From: Ruminococcaceae bacterium UBA1227
GTDB lineage: Bacteria; Bacillota; Clostridia; Oscillospirales; Acutalibacteraceae
Assembly: GCA_002309175.1 (NCBI GenBank)
Contig: DBWX01000002.1
Coordinates: 57,441-77,587 of the forward strand
Direction of reading: 5' to 3'
DNA length: 20,147 bases
This document shows positions 1-7,134 of the stretch, one piece after another (within the stretch, counting starts at the first letter, position 1; each line of letters starts with the position of its first letter). The notes under the pieces were generated by a model. It was not told the DNA's origin, did no database searches, and worked only from the letters and a program-made list of their open reading frames with translations. Both the position numbers and the translations under genes were made by a program.

Positions 1-201
1 ACCCGGCCTCTCTTTGTCGGAGAGCATGAGGAGAGCTTTGCTCTTTCTGTCTCCCATGGTGAAGCCTTTGGCACTGACCATTTCAGAGGTCACGCCTGCT
101 GCACCGTATGAGACGCAAAGCTCACGGAAGGCGCGGTCGGCCACGCCGGCCATCGGGGCCAGCAGGGCTTTTCCTTCAATTTTTACATCGCCTATATTCA
201 T
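1..201 (-). CDS. dusB: tRNA-dihydrouridine synthase, N-terminal part
   Basis: This is the first 67 codons of a flavin-dependent tRNA-dihydrouridine synthase (DusB/NifR3 type), which reduces specific uridines in tRNA. The gene runs off the left edge, so the catalytic Cys and the C-terminal helical domain are not visible. The N-terminus carries the Dus signature APMAGVADRAFRELC (residues 15-29), which forms the first strand of the FMN-binding TIM barrel, followed by TSEMVSAKG (residues 38-46), another well-conserved Dus segment. The ATG at 199-201 overlaps the TGA of tatD as ATGA, which suggests translational coupling and makes this the last visible gene of the metG operon. The DusB sub-assignment rests on the NifR3-like motifs; another Dus paralogue is possible. 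Confidence 0.9.
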   Translation of the reverse strand, partial: MNIGDVKIEGKALLAPMAGVADRAFRELCVSYGAAGVTSEMVSAKGFTMGDRKSKALLMLSDKERPG

Positions 202-965
202 ATGCCGAAAAACTCTCTTGCGTTTTTGTTTGTAATATCAGCTATCTCCTGAGGGTCCATGCCGCGGATCTCGCCGATTTTTTCCGCAACGAGTGAAATG
301 AGTCTTGAGTCGTTACGCTCTCCCCTGTGCGGTACGGGAGCCATATACGGGCAATCAGTCTCAAGGAGAAGTTTGTCGAGCGGGATGGCTTCAGCCACTT
401 CCACGGCCTTCCTGGCATTTTTAAAGGTCACTACTCCGCCGAGGCCGATGTAAAAACCCATCTCGGTGTACTGCAGAGCCTGTTCTTTTGAGCCCGAGTA
501 ACAGTGGAGCACGCCTTTCGGTCTCATTTCACTTAATATATTAAACGTATCCTCATGGGCCTCCCTGTCGTGTACTATGACGGGAAGGTCAAGCTCTTTC
601 GCAATTTCTATCTGTCTCCTGAAAAGGTCAATCTGCACATCGCGGGGAGCGTTCTCCTCCCAGTAGTAGTCAAGACCTATCTCGCCTACGGCTTTTGCTT
701 TCTCCTCTGTCTTTAAGAGTTCCTTTATGGTGTCAAGGTCTCCCTTGCGCTCCTCATGCGCCTCTTCAGGGTGAAAACCGAGGGCACACCAGATGTAGTC
801 ATACTTCTGCGCAAGCTGAAGGCTGCGGTACGAAGTAACGAGATTCGTACCACAGGTCATGACGTGACTTACGCCCTCTTTTTGAAGAAGACCGAGAAGA
901 ACTTCCCGGTCTTCGTTAAAAGCTTCGTCATCATAATGTGAATGAGTGTCGAAGATATTAAACAT
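198..965 (-). CDS. tatD: TatD family metal-dependent DNase
   Basis: A 255-residue TatD-family hydrolase, a TIM-barrel enzyme of the amidohydrolase superfamily; characterised members are metal-dependent DNases or 3'-exonucleases. The metal-ligand motifs are all visible: FDTHSHYDD (H8, H10), GFHPEEA (H65), GEIGLDYYW (E95), VIVHDREAHEDT (H132), LHCYSGS (H154) and LLLETDCPY (D204). Length is normal for the family (about 255-265). The start codon shares one base with the stop of metG (TAATG) and the stop overlaps the dusB start by four bases, so the three genes are translated as a coupled set. The metG-tatD pair is common in Firmicutes. The physiological substrate cannot be read from sequence. Confidence 0.95.
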   Translation of the reverse strand: MFNIFDTHSHYDDEAFNEDREVLLGLLQKEGVSHVMTCGTNLVTSYRSLQLAQKYDYIWCALGFHPEEAHEERKGDLDTIKELLKTEEKAKAVGEIGLDYYWEENAPRDVQIDLFRRQIEIAKELDLPVIVHDREAHEDTFNILSEMRPKGVLHCYSGSKEQALQYTEMGFYIGLGGVVTFKNARKAVEVAEAIPLDKLLLETDCPYMAPVPHRGERNDSRLISLVAEKIGEIRGMDPQEIADITNKNAREFFGI

Positions 966-2911
966 TATCTGAACTTTGCTCCCGTTTCAAAATCATCAAC
1001 GAAAAGTACTTTGGCAGCACCGTCTTTTGTGTCAGCGGCAATTATCATGCCCTGACTCTCAACGCCGCGAAGTACTGCGGGTTTTAAGTTTGCAACAAGT
1101 ACAATCTTTCGACCCACAAGGTCCTCGGGCTTGTACCACTTTGCGATTCCCGATGCTACCGTACGCTCTCCCTGTCCGTCATCAAGTGTGAGTTTCAGAA
1201 GTTTGTCGGCCTTCGGTACGGGCTCGCATGCCTTTATCTCGGCTACGCGGAGTTCGACCTTCGCGAAATCCTCTATGCCTATCTGAGCAACACCCTCAAT
1301 ACCTACCTTGGCATTGTTTGCCTTTTCAGCCTCAGCGGCCTTGGCCTGGCGCTCGGCAATGGTCTTGTACATCTTCTCCTTGTCAACACGTGCAAAGAGC
1401 GGAGATGCCTCGCCCACCTTAATGCCTGCCTCAAGGGCACCGAACGACGCGAGTGCGTCATAGTCGTTTGCGTTCATATTGGTCTGGGCAAAAATCTTGT
1501 CAGACGTGTCCGGTGTAAACGGCTTTAAGAGCACCGCAAGGAAGCGGATGGCCTCGAGGAGATTGTAGAGTACGGTTCCGAGACGGGCCTTTGAAGCCTC
1601 ATCCTTCGCGAGTACCCAGGGGGTTGTCTCATCAATATACTTGTTTGCGCGTTTTGCAATACCGAGTATCGTGTCGAGCGCATCGGCTATACGGTATGTC
1701 GAGATGAGTTCCTCAACCTTTGCCACGGCATCCGTGCAGGTCTTTGCGAGGTCGTCATCGAGAGCATCCTTTGCCGTCGGAGCCTGGATTACGCCGCCGA
1801 AGTACTGGTTTGTCATAGAGACAGTGCGGTTTACAAGATTGCCTATTGTGTTGGCAAGGTCTGAATTGTAGCGCTCTATCATCGTATCATAGGTAATTGA
1901 GCCGTCGTTCGCGTGGGGCATCTCAGAGAGAAGATAGTAGCGGACGGCGTCAACGCCGAAGAGATCTACGAGGTCGTCGGCATAGATGATATTGCCCTTT
2001 GATTTTGACATCTTGTCCTCACCGAAGAGAAGCCACGGGTGGCCGAAGACCTGCTTCGGCAGCGGCTCGCCGAGTGCCATGAGCATAATCGGCCAGTATA
2101 TGGTGTGGAAACGAACTATGTCCTTGCCGATTATGTGCACGTCGGCCGGCCAGAGCTTCTTGTAAAGGTCTGACGAACCGTCAGGGTCGTAACCTATTGC
2201 GGTAATGTAGTTTGAGAGCGCGTCAATCCAGACATAGATGACGTGCTTGTCGTCAAATGTTACGGGTATACCCCACTTGAAGCTGGTTCTTGAGACGCAG
2301 AGGTCCTGAAGGCCCGGCTTTATGAAGTTGTTGAGCATCTCTTTCTTACGAGGCTCGGGGTATATGAAGTTTTCATTGTTTTCAATGTACTCTTCGAGCT
2401 GCTTCTGGTACTTTGAGAGCCTGAGGAAGTATGCCTCCTCCTTTGCCGGCTTTACCTCACGGCCGCAGTCGGGACATTTGCCGTCAACAAGCTGTGACTC
2501 TGTCCAGAAGGACTCGCACGGTGTGCAGTAGAGGCCTTCGTATTCGCTCTTGTAGATATCACCCTGATCGTAGAGCTTCTTAAAAATCTTCTGTACTGCT
2601 CTCTCGTGGTAATCATCAGTCGTGCGGATAAACTTGTCGTATGTTGTATTGAGAAGGTCACAGATTTCGCGGATTTCGCCGGCGACCTTGTCGACATACT
2701 CCTTCGGAGACACGCCGGCGGCCTTTGCGTATTCCTCAATCTTCTGACCGTGCTCGTCTGTTCCCGTGAGGAAGAATACATCGTAGCCCTGCATTCGCTT
2801 ATACCTCGCAAGTGCATCGGTTAAAACGATTTCATAGGTGTTGCCTATGTGCGGCTTACGTGATGTGTAAGCTATGGCAGTGGTAATGTAGTACTTACCT
2901 TTCTGAGCCAT
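965..2911 (-). CDS. metG: Methionyl-tRNA synthetase
   Basis: A 648-residue class I aminoacyl-tRNA synthetase that charges tRNA-Met in the cytosol. The ATP-binding HIGH motif appears as HIGN (residues 21-24), within SRKPHIGNTYE, and the second signature KMSKS is at residues 300-304. A single zinc knuckle with Cys 129, 132, 146 and 149 lies in the connective-peptide region. Residues 544-648 form a C-terminal EMAP/Trbp111-like tRNA-binding OB domain (FAKVELRVAEI, KADKLLKL, VANLKP, SQGMIIAA), which in this family also aids dimerisation. The start has a strong ribosome site, AAAGGAGG at 2919-2926, seven bases upstream. A hairpin lies immediately upstream, at 2938-2957. No T-box consensus is seen upstream. 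Confidence 0.98.
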   Translation of the reverse strand: MAQKGKYYITTAIAYTSRKPHIGNTYEIVLTDALARYKRMQGYDVFFLTGTDEHGQKIEEYAKAAGVSPKEYVDKVAGEIREICDLLNTTYDKFIRTTDDYHERAVQKIFKKLYDQGDIYKSEYEGLYCTPCESFWTESQLVDGKCPDCGREVKPAKEEAYFLRLSKYQKQLEEYIENNENFIYPEPRKKEMLNNFIKPGLQDLCVSRTSFKWGIPVTFDDKHVIYVWIDALSNYITAIGYDPDGSSDLYKKLWPADVHIIGKDIVRFHTIYWPIMLMALGEPLPKQVFGHPWLLFGEDKMSKSKGNIIYADDLVDLFGVDAVRYYLLSEMPHANDGSITYDTMIERYNSDLANTIGNLVNRTVSMTNQYFGGVIQAPTAKDALDDDLAKTCTDAVAKVEELISTYRIADALDTILGIAKRANKYIDETTPWVLAKDEASKARLGTVLYNLLEAIRFLAVLLKPFTPDTSDKIFAQTNMNANDYDALASFGALEAGIKVGEASPLFARVDKEKMYKTIAERQAKAAEAEKANNAKVGIEGVAQIGIEDFAKVELRVAEIKACEPVPKADKLLKLTLDDGQGERTVASGIAKWYKPEDLVGRKIVLVANLKPAVLRGVESQGMIIAADTKDGAAKVLFVDDFETGAKFR

Positions 2912-2937
2912 GGTAATTCCTCCTTTGTAAAATTAAA

Positions 2938-2957
2938 CTGCCGGGATAACTCGGCAG
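2938..2957 (-). terminator. Terminator-like hairpin just upstream of metG
   Basis: On the minus strand CTGCCG and CGGCAG form a 6-bp stem with an 8-base loop, followed by the broken T-tract TTTAATTTTA. It starts 8 bases after the stop of the small upstream ORF and ends 27 bases before the metG start, so there is no room for a separate metG promoter. The stem is short and the T-run imperfect, so it more likely attenuates or processes the transcript than fully terminates it. Confidence 0.5.
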
Positions 2958-2965
2958 TGATTTGC

Positions 2966-3238
2966 TTAGTTTTTCTTGTTTTCCTTGTTTTTGCGTGAAG
3001 GAAGCTGCGCTTTTTTGCGAGCTACGTACGAAGCCATCCTGCCCTTTGCGGCTTCCGTACCTTCATCAGCCACAAAAGAATCCATACTGAACTTGATTTC
3101 CAGCTCGCGGAGATACTTTTCTCTCTCGTCTGCCTCAGCATCTGCGAAAGACTGCCAGTGCTCACGAAGCTCTCTGAGTTCTTCGTTATTCTCAATGTCG
3201 GAATTGTCCTTAAACTGTAGCTTTCCGCGCTCGTTCAA
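2966..3238 (-). CDS. Small charged protein of unknown function, first gene of metG operon
   Basis: A 90-residue, highly charged protein of no family I recognise. The first half is acidic and probably helical (NEELRELREHW, ADEREKYLRELEIK). The tail is basic (ARKKAQLPSRKNKENKKN). It has no signal peptide or membrane segment, so it is probably cytosolic. Start choice: the frame opens at a GTG (3245-3247), but the ribosome site AAGGAG at 3247-3252 overlaps that codon. The TTG at 3236-3238 lies exactly 8 bases after AAGGAG and is the better start. It is read from the promoter at 3275-3303 and is followed by a hairpin and then metG. The opposite strand is also open over this stretch, but it has no ribosome site or promoter and gives a Ser/Leu-rich product typical of an antisense shadow. 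Confidence 0.7.
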   Translation of the reverse strand: MNERGKLQFKDNSDIENNEELRELREHWQSFADAEADEREKYLRELEIKFSMDSFVADEGTEAAKGRMASYVARKKAQLPSRKNKENKKN

Positions 3239-3274
3239 GCCCTTCACTCCTTCATTTCTCTCTTAAACAAAAGA

Positions 3275-3303
3275 ATTTTAACATTTAACATTTGCATAGT
3301 CAA
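3275..3303 (-). promoter_or_regulatory. Promoter of the metG operon
   Basis: On the minus strand a -35 box TTGACT (3298-3303) and a -10 box TAAAAT (3275-3280) are separated by exactly 17 bases. Each box matches the sigma-A consensus at five of six positions. A start near 3268 would leave a short leader before AAGGAG at 3247-3252. Confidence 0.75.
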
Positions 3304-3307
3304 GCAA

Positions 3308-3336
3308 TTTACTTTTTTAAAATGTAATATTATAAT
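3308..3336 (+). promoter_or_regulatory. Promoter of the lipase gene
   Basis: A -35 box TTTACT (3308-3313) and a perfect -10 box TATAAT (3331-3336) are separated by 17 bases. The predicted start near 3343 is about 38 bases before the ATG, which has AAGGAG at 3368-3373 with a 7-base spacer. Its -35 box is only 4 bp from that of the divergent metG-operon promoter. Confidence 0.8.
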
Positions 3337-3380
3337 GGTAGAGGTGTTTAATTACGAAACTTAATTCAAGGAGAATTATT

Positions 3381-4601
3381 ATGGCAAACAAATACCCAAC
3401 CGTCATTCTCCACGGCTTTATGGGCTTCGGCGAAGGAGACTGGATCAACGACTATCTCCTCTACTACTGGGGCTTCAAATTCCCGTGGAACCAGAAGAAC
3501 AAGGTCCTCCCTTACCTGAAGAAAAAGGGCTATGAAATCTACAACCCGCCCCTCGGCCCCTGGAACTCCGCATGGGACCGCTGCTGCCTTCTCTGGGCAT
3601 ACCTCATGGGCGGTACGGTTGACTACGGCGAGGCTCACTCAAAGAAGTACGGCCACGCGCGTTTCGGCCGCACATATCCGGGTGTCCTCAAGGACTGGGG
3701 CAAGCCCGGCAACCACGAGAAGATCAACATCATCGGCCACAGCCTCGGCGGCTCTTTTGTCATAGCATTTTCGGACATGCTCATGAACGGTTCAGCCGAA
3801 GAGCGCGCGACCACACCTGAGGCTGAGCTCTCGCCCCTCTTCAAAGGCGGCAACGGCGACCTTCTCCACACCGTAACAACACTCGCCGGTGTAAACAACG
3901 GCACAACCATGGCCTCCAAACTCATGGAGGGCCAGGGCTACAAGAAGATTATGAAAGCCGTCTGCACAGGCGTAGGCTTCATAGGCAGAAACGGCTTCGT
4001 CATGCGCTTTTGGGACCAGAGACTTGACCAGTGGGGTATCTCGGGTGATCCCGCAAACATGCCCGGCATAAACCACTTCGGAAAGAAGGCCGAGTACGCC
4101 GCAGGCGCAGAGGCCTATTCAAACTGCAAAGAGGACAACGTAGGCTGGGAGATGACTCTCGAGTTTATGGCAGAAGCGAACAAAAACCGCAAGCCTAATC
4201 CCAACACCTACTACTTCGCCTATGTCGGCGAGGCCTCCGAGCCCAAGAAGAACGGCAATTACAAGCCCATGTTCAAGGACATGAACTTCGTTCCGTGGGG
4301 CGCAGGCTGGCTCACGGGCTCTGCCTGGTCGCCTGATATGGCAAGGGTTTATCCCGACCATGCCGACAAGAAGGAATGGCTCCCGAATGACGGTTTTGTA
4401 AACGTCATCGGACAGCGCGCCCCGTTCAACGCTCCTCAGGAGGAGTTTGAAAAGGGCAAGGAACTGAAGCCCGGCATCTGGTACAACATGCCGACGGCTC
4501 ATCAGTGCCACCTCTCCTGGAACGGTGCTCACATCTCTCACGAGCAGTTCTTCAATTATATGGAAGACATGTTCGACAGAAATGCCTCCCTTCCCGGCTA
4601 A
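3381..4601 (+). CDS. Family I.5-type (zinc) lipase, apparently cytosolic
   Basis: A 406-residue alpha/beta hydrolase resembling Bacillus/Geobacillus and Staphylococcus lipases (family I.5/I.6), which hydrolyse triacylglycerols or related esters. The N-terminus enters the fold at once with PTVILHGFMGFG (oxyanion-hole region). The nucleophile elbow is GHSLGG (S121). Likely acid and base are D337 in NDGFVNV and H377 in QCHLSW. The family hallmark DYGEAHSKKYGHARFGRTYP (81-100) is strong. By comparison with lipase L1, the structural zinc site D66 (AWDR), H86, H92 and D216 (RLDQWG) is conserved. There is no signal peptide or propeptide, unlike the secreted family members, so the protein is probably intracellular. 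It is a single-gene unit with its own promoter and terminator, and its codons are strongly C-ending (CTC, AAC, TAC, GGC), more so than its neighbours. Confidence 0.88.
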   Translation: MANKYPTVILHGFMGFGEGDWINDYLLYYWGFKFPWNQKNKVLPYLKKKGYEIYNPPLGPWNSAWDRCCLLWAYLMGGTVDYGEAHSKKYGHARFGRTYPGVLKDWGKPGNHEKINIIGHSLGGSFVIAFSDMLMNGSAEERATTPEAELSPLFKGGNGDLLHTVTTLAGVNNGTTMASKLMEGQGYKKIMKAVCTGVGFIGRNGFVMRFWDQRLDQWGISGDPANMPGINHFGKKAEYAAGAEAYSNCKEDNVGWEMTLEFMAEANKNRKPNPNTYYFAYVGEASEPKKNGNYKPMFKDMNFVPWGAGWLTGSAWSPDMARVYPDHADKKEWLPNDGFVNVIGQRAPFNAPQEEFEKGKELKPGIWYNMPTAHQCHLSWNGAHISHEQFFNYMEDMFDRNASLPG

Positions 4602-4603
4602 AC

Positions 4604-4641
4604 AAAAAAAAAAGCCCATCGCAGAAGCGATGGGCTTTTTT
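4604..4641. terminator. Bidirectional intrinsic terminator
   Basis: GCCCATCGC (4614-4622) and GCGATGGGC (4627-4635) form a 9-bp stem with an AGAA loop. It is preceded by ten A and followed by six T, so it has a U-tract in either direction. It ends the lipase transcript and also the long minus-strand operon, whose last gene stops at 4649. Confidence 0.95.
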
Positions 4642-4648
4642 ATTATTC

Positions 4649-5185
4649 TCAAAAAAGACCTTTGATTACATCAACAAGTCCGTACATTATTGCGGCAACT
4701 ATTATTCCGGCAACAAGAACGCCTACGGCAATTACCTTAAAGGCTTTCTTGTTGTCCATATCAAGCAATGAGGCAACAAGTGAGCCTGTCCAACCGCCTG
4801 TACCGGGAAGCGGTATGGCAACAAAAGCCATAAGACCCCACTCTTTCCATTTTGCCTTTTTCTCCTTCATCTCATCGGCTTTTCTCTGTCCGCGATTCTG
4901 AAGCCAATCCACAAAGCCTTTAAAGATTTTGAACTTACCCAACCAATTTAAGAGTCGCTTTATGAACATGAGAAGAAGCGGTATGGGAAGCATATTGCCG
5001 ATGTAACATATTATAAACGCGGGAACAAGTTTTACTCCGAGCAGTTTTGCAGCTATCAAGCCGCCTCTCAGTTCGAGTATCGGAAGCAGTGAAATCAAGA
5101 AAATAATAAGTTCATTCTTTCCTGCTCCAGAACCAAACAGTCCCGTAAAAAACTCAGTGAGCTGCGGTGCAAGACTTTCAGCCAT
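4649..5185 (-). CDS. Small multidrug export-type membrane protein (COG2426)
   Basis: A 178-residue integral membrane protein resembling the small multi-drug export family (Pfam Sm_multidrug_ex, COG2426). The first hydrophobic segment (about 26-50) ends in the family-like LLPILELRGGLIAAKLLGV. The second is around 52-75 (LVPAFIICYIGNMLPIPLLLMF). A basic cytosolic loop (about 90-115, RGQRKADEMKEKKAKWKEW) follows. Then come the conserved AIPLPGTGGWTGSLVASLL region (about 122-142) and a last segment (about 150-172). Actual substrates of this family are poorly defined, so 'multidrug export' is a family label rather than a proven function. It is the last gene of the block, 12 bases after the Nudix gene, with GAGGAG upstream of its ATG and the shared terminator after it. 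Confidence 0.85.
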   Translation of the reverse strand: MAESLAPQLTEFFTGLFGSGAGKNELIIFLISLLPILELRGGLIAAKLLGVKLVPAFIICYIGNMLPIPLLLMFIKRLLNWLGKFKIFKGFVDWLQNRGQRKADEMKEKKAKWKEWGLMAFVAIPLPGTGGWTGSLVASLLDMDNKKAFKVIAVGVLVAGIIVAAIMYGLVDVIKGLF

Positions 5186-5197
5186 ATATTTCTCCTC

Positions 5198-5917
5198 TTA
5201 CTCAACCAGGCCTTTGCTGATAAGGAAATCACGGGCCTCGGTGAGTATTTTTTTATCGTTGTCGAAGCGGAGGCGTTTAAGCGCCGCTTCGTAGGTGAGC
5301 CATGAGTAGTCCTCAATCTCGCTCTCCTGGATGATGGTATTGGTGTCGTCGGTCCTTGCGACATAGATGTTTACGGTCTTCTCCACCCTGCCCTGAATCT
5401 GGTACTGGGATGTGGTCTTGAAGCCGGGAATAATTTCTATGTGAAGACCGGACTCCTCGAGAACCTCACGCAGAGCGGTGTCCTCATCCGTCTCACCCTG
5501 TTCGACATGACCTTTGGGGAAACTCCAGTGTACGCTGCGCTTGTTCTTGATTACAAGATAGCGGTACTCGTCGTTTATCTTTCTGAAAACGATGGCGCCG
5601 CAGGAGCGCTCATAGAGACAGGTTATGTTCTCCGGTTCAAAGAAGGCAAGAGCCTCCGAAATGTCATGTACGATGTATCTCCTGCTCTTGGGAGCGACGA
5701 GATAGTAGGTTTCTCCGTTCTTTTCACAGGTGGCGTTGACCCTGCCGTCAAAGGTTGTAACGGGGTGGTCAATGCCGAGTACGAACGCATGAAGTTTTCT
5801 GCGTCCGCTTGAGGTAACGAGATCGATATCTCCGTAGTTCAGTTTGTAGATGAGTCCTGCTGAATCCGCTGTACCAATCGGAGTCGTTACCTTTACCCTG
5901 ACAAACTTGCCGAGCAT
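5198..5917 (-). CDS. Nudix hydrolase fused to a degenerate PPase-like domain
   Basis: A 239-residue two-domain protein. Residues about 105-239 form a Nudix hydrolase domain with a complete Nudix box: G136, E142, then REVLEESGL (150-158), with metal-binding Glu 151, 154 and 155. Such enzymes cleave nucleoside diphosphate-X compounds; the WSFPKGHVEQGE start resembles diadenosine polyphosphate or (d)NTP hydrolases. Residues 1-100 look like the soluble inorganic pyrophosphatase fold (VKVTTPIG, YKLNYGDI, HAFVLGIDHPV, NATCEKNGETYYLVAP). The acidic metal ligands expected before the AFVLG strand are replaced by RRKLH, so this half is probably catalytically dead. It has its own promoter at 5965-5993, a ribosome site GGAGG at 5926-5930 with an 8-base spacer, and is followed 12 bases later by the export-type protein. 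Confidence 0.88.
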   Translation of the reverse strand: MLGKFVRVKVTTPIGTADSAGLIYKLNYGDIDLVTSSGRRKLHAFVLGIDHPVTTFDGRVNATCEKNGETYYLVAPKSRRYIVHDISEALAFFEPENITCLYERSCGAIVFRKINDEYRYLVIKNKRSVHWSFPKGHVEQGETDEDTALREVLEESGLHIEIIPGFKTTSQYQIQGRVEKTVNIYVARTDDTNTIIQESEIEDYSWLTYEAALKRLRFDNDKKILTEARDFLISKGLVE

Positions 5918-5964
5918 AATATTAACCTCCGATAGCGCATACGCGCCGTAGACAATTTGGCAAT

Positions 5965-5993
5965 ATTATACTATCAAAGGCAGTCTCATACAA
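5965..5993 (-). promoter_or_regulatory. Internal promoter for the Nudix gene
   Basis: On the minus strand a perfect -10 box TATAAT (5965-5970) lies 17 bases after TTGTAT (5988-5993), a -35 box that matches only in its TTG. It sits in the 88-base gap after the polyprenyl synthase. No clear terminator hairpin lies between that gene and this promoter, so it probably supplements read-through from the long operon. Confidence 0.65.
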
Positions 5994-6005
5994 GAAAAAT
6001 TTCAG

Positions 6006-7133
6006 TTATTTTTTACGCTGTTCAAGATACTCGATAAAGCCGAGGATAAGGGCTTTGCCCTCGTCGTCCAGGAAGTCAATCTTTGAGAGGCGGTCCTTTG
6101 CCCTCGAGTAGTGGAACTCCATCTTGTCGTGGGCGAATTTGTAGGCGCCGGTCCTGTTAAAGATTTCCTGAACAGCCTTTACGCCGTCAATGTCAATGGT
6201 GTTGTCGCCGTAGAACTTGTTAAGTTCCGACAGGGCTTCCTCATCGTTCGCCTTGACATAGGCGTAAAGGAAGGTCTGCTTATACTCCGCAACATCGGCG
6301 CCTACATCCTTGCCGAGGTCGTCCCAGTCGGCATAGATGCCGAGAAGGTCGTCCTGAATCTGGAACGCGAGACCGGCATCGAGCATGACGTCGGATACGG
6401 CCGAGGTCTGTTCGTCCGTAGCACCCGCGAGGATCATACCGAGCACAATGGGACCCATGGTCGTATAGTAAGCGGTCTTGAGTGTTGCGAGGTTTTCTAT
6501 AACCACGAAGGGGTCTGTCGGAATCGGACTCTGTACCGGAATCTGATCCTTGTAACGCTCGGAAAACGGTACGACTACATCCATTATTCCGCCTTCAACG
6601 GTCTTTATGACCATCTGGTTGTACTGCTTGAGCAGGCGGTAGATGTTGGGGTTGTCCTCATACTCCTCGAGAAGTTTTTCATATGCGAGGTAAAGTCCTA
6701 CATAGCCCAATGCTACCGAGACGCCTGAGACGAAGTCCTTCATGACGTCCGGGCTCTCCTCCAGAACCTTGGCATTGGAGATGTTGAATTCCTTGAAAAT
6801 GCGCACATGAGCCGTTTCCTTGCCGCGTCTCGTATTGCCGTGGTCCAGAAGATCATCATGAATCAGGATTGATGACTGAAAAATCTCGAGTGAGAGCGCG
6901 AGCTGGTCGGCGTATTCAACACCGTGCTCACCGTGCATAATGTAATAACCCATGTCGGCAAGGACGCCGCGAAGCATCTTGCCGCCTGAGTTTAAATGTG
7001 TGAAATAGGATATCGACTGGGTAAAGCCCTGCGGAGATTCCGCGAGCAGGGCTTTGTTGAAGATATCAATCTTACTGTCAAGACGAGGATAGTTCTCGTC
7101 AAGAAAAGCCTTAAAAGTGCTGAGTCCTTCCAT
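6006..7133 (-). CDS. Polyprenyl diphosphate synthase
   Basis: A 375-residue trans-isoprenyl diphosphate synthase that condenses isopentenyl diphosphate onto an allylic primer. The first Asp-rich motif is IHDDLLDHG (D93, D94, D97), followed by the conserved TRRG (101-104). The second is IQDDLLGIYAD (D261, D262, D269), of the DDxxG...D form usual in archaeal and actinobacterial GGPP-type enzymes rather than classical DDxxD. GGKMLRG (50-56) corresponds to the usual GGKRLRP. The fifth residue before the first motif is Ser (S88), a small residue usually compatible with chains of C20 or longer; exact product length is not predictable. The protein is longer than IspA-type synthases (about 290-300), partly through a region at about 118-135. 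It starts one base after the upstream stop (TAATATG), so it is coupled to the 104-residue ORF. Confidence 0.92.
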   Translation of the reverse strand: MEGLSTFKAFLDENYPRLDSKIDIFNKALLAESPQGFTQSISYFTHLNSGGKMLRGVLADMGYYIMHGEHGVEYADQLALSLEIFQSSILIHDDLLDHGNTRRGKETAHVRIFKEFNISNAKVLEESPDVMKDFVSGVSVALGYVGLYLAYEKLLEEYEDNPNIYRLLKQYNQMVIKTVEGGIMDVVVPFSERYKDQIPVQSPIPTDPFVVIENLATLKTAYYTTMGPIVLGMILAGATDEQTSAVSDVMLDAGLAFQIQDDLLGIYADWDDLGKDVGADVAEYKQTFLYAYVKANDEEALSELNKFYGDNTIDIDGVKAVQEIFNRTGAYKFAHDKMEFHYSRAKDRLSKIDFLDDEGKALILGFIEYLEQRKK

Positions 7134-7134
7134 A

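Noticed and set aside
2912..2965. Possible T-box riboswitch before metG
   Set aside because: The gap is only 54 bases and lacks the T-box consensus and specifier stem; only one short hairpin is present.
4119..4652. Long open frame on the minus strand opposite the lipase gene (177 codons)
   Set aside because: It lies antisense to a gene with clear family motifs, has no ribosome site or recognisable domain, and arises from the C-ending codon bias of the lipase.
6111..6728. Open frame of 205 codons on the plus strand opposite the polyprenyl synthase
   Set aside because: It is antisense to the conserved Asp-rich motif region of the synthase and gives a Val/Leu/Gly-rich product without motifs.
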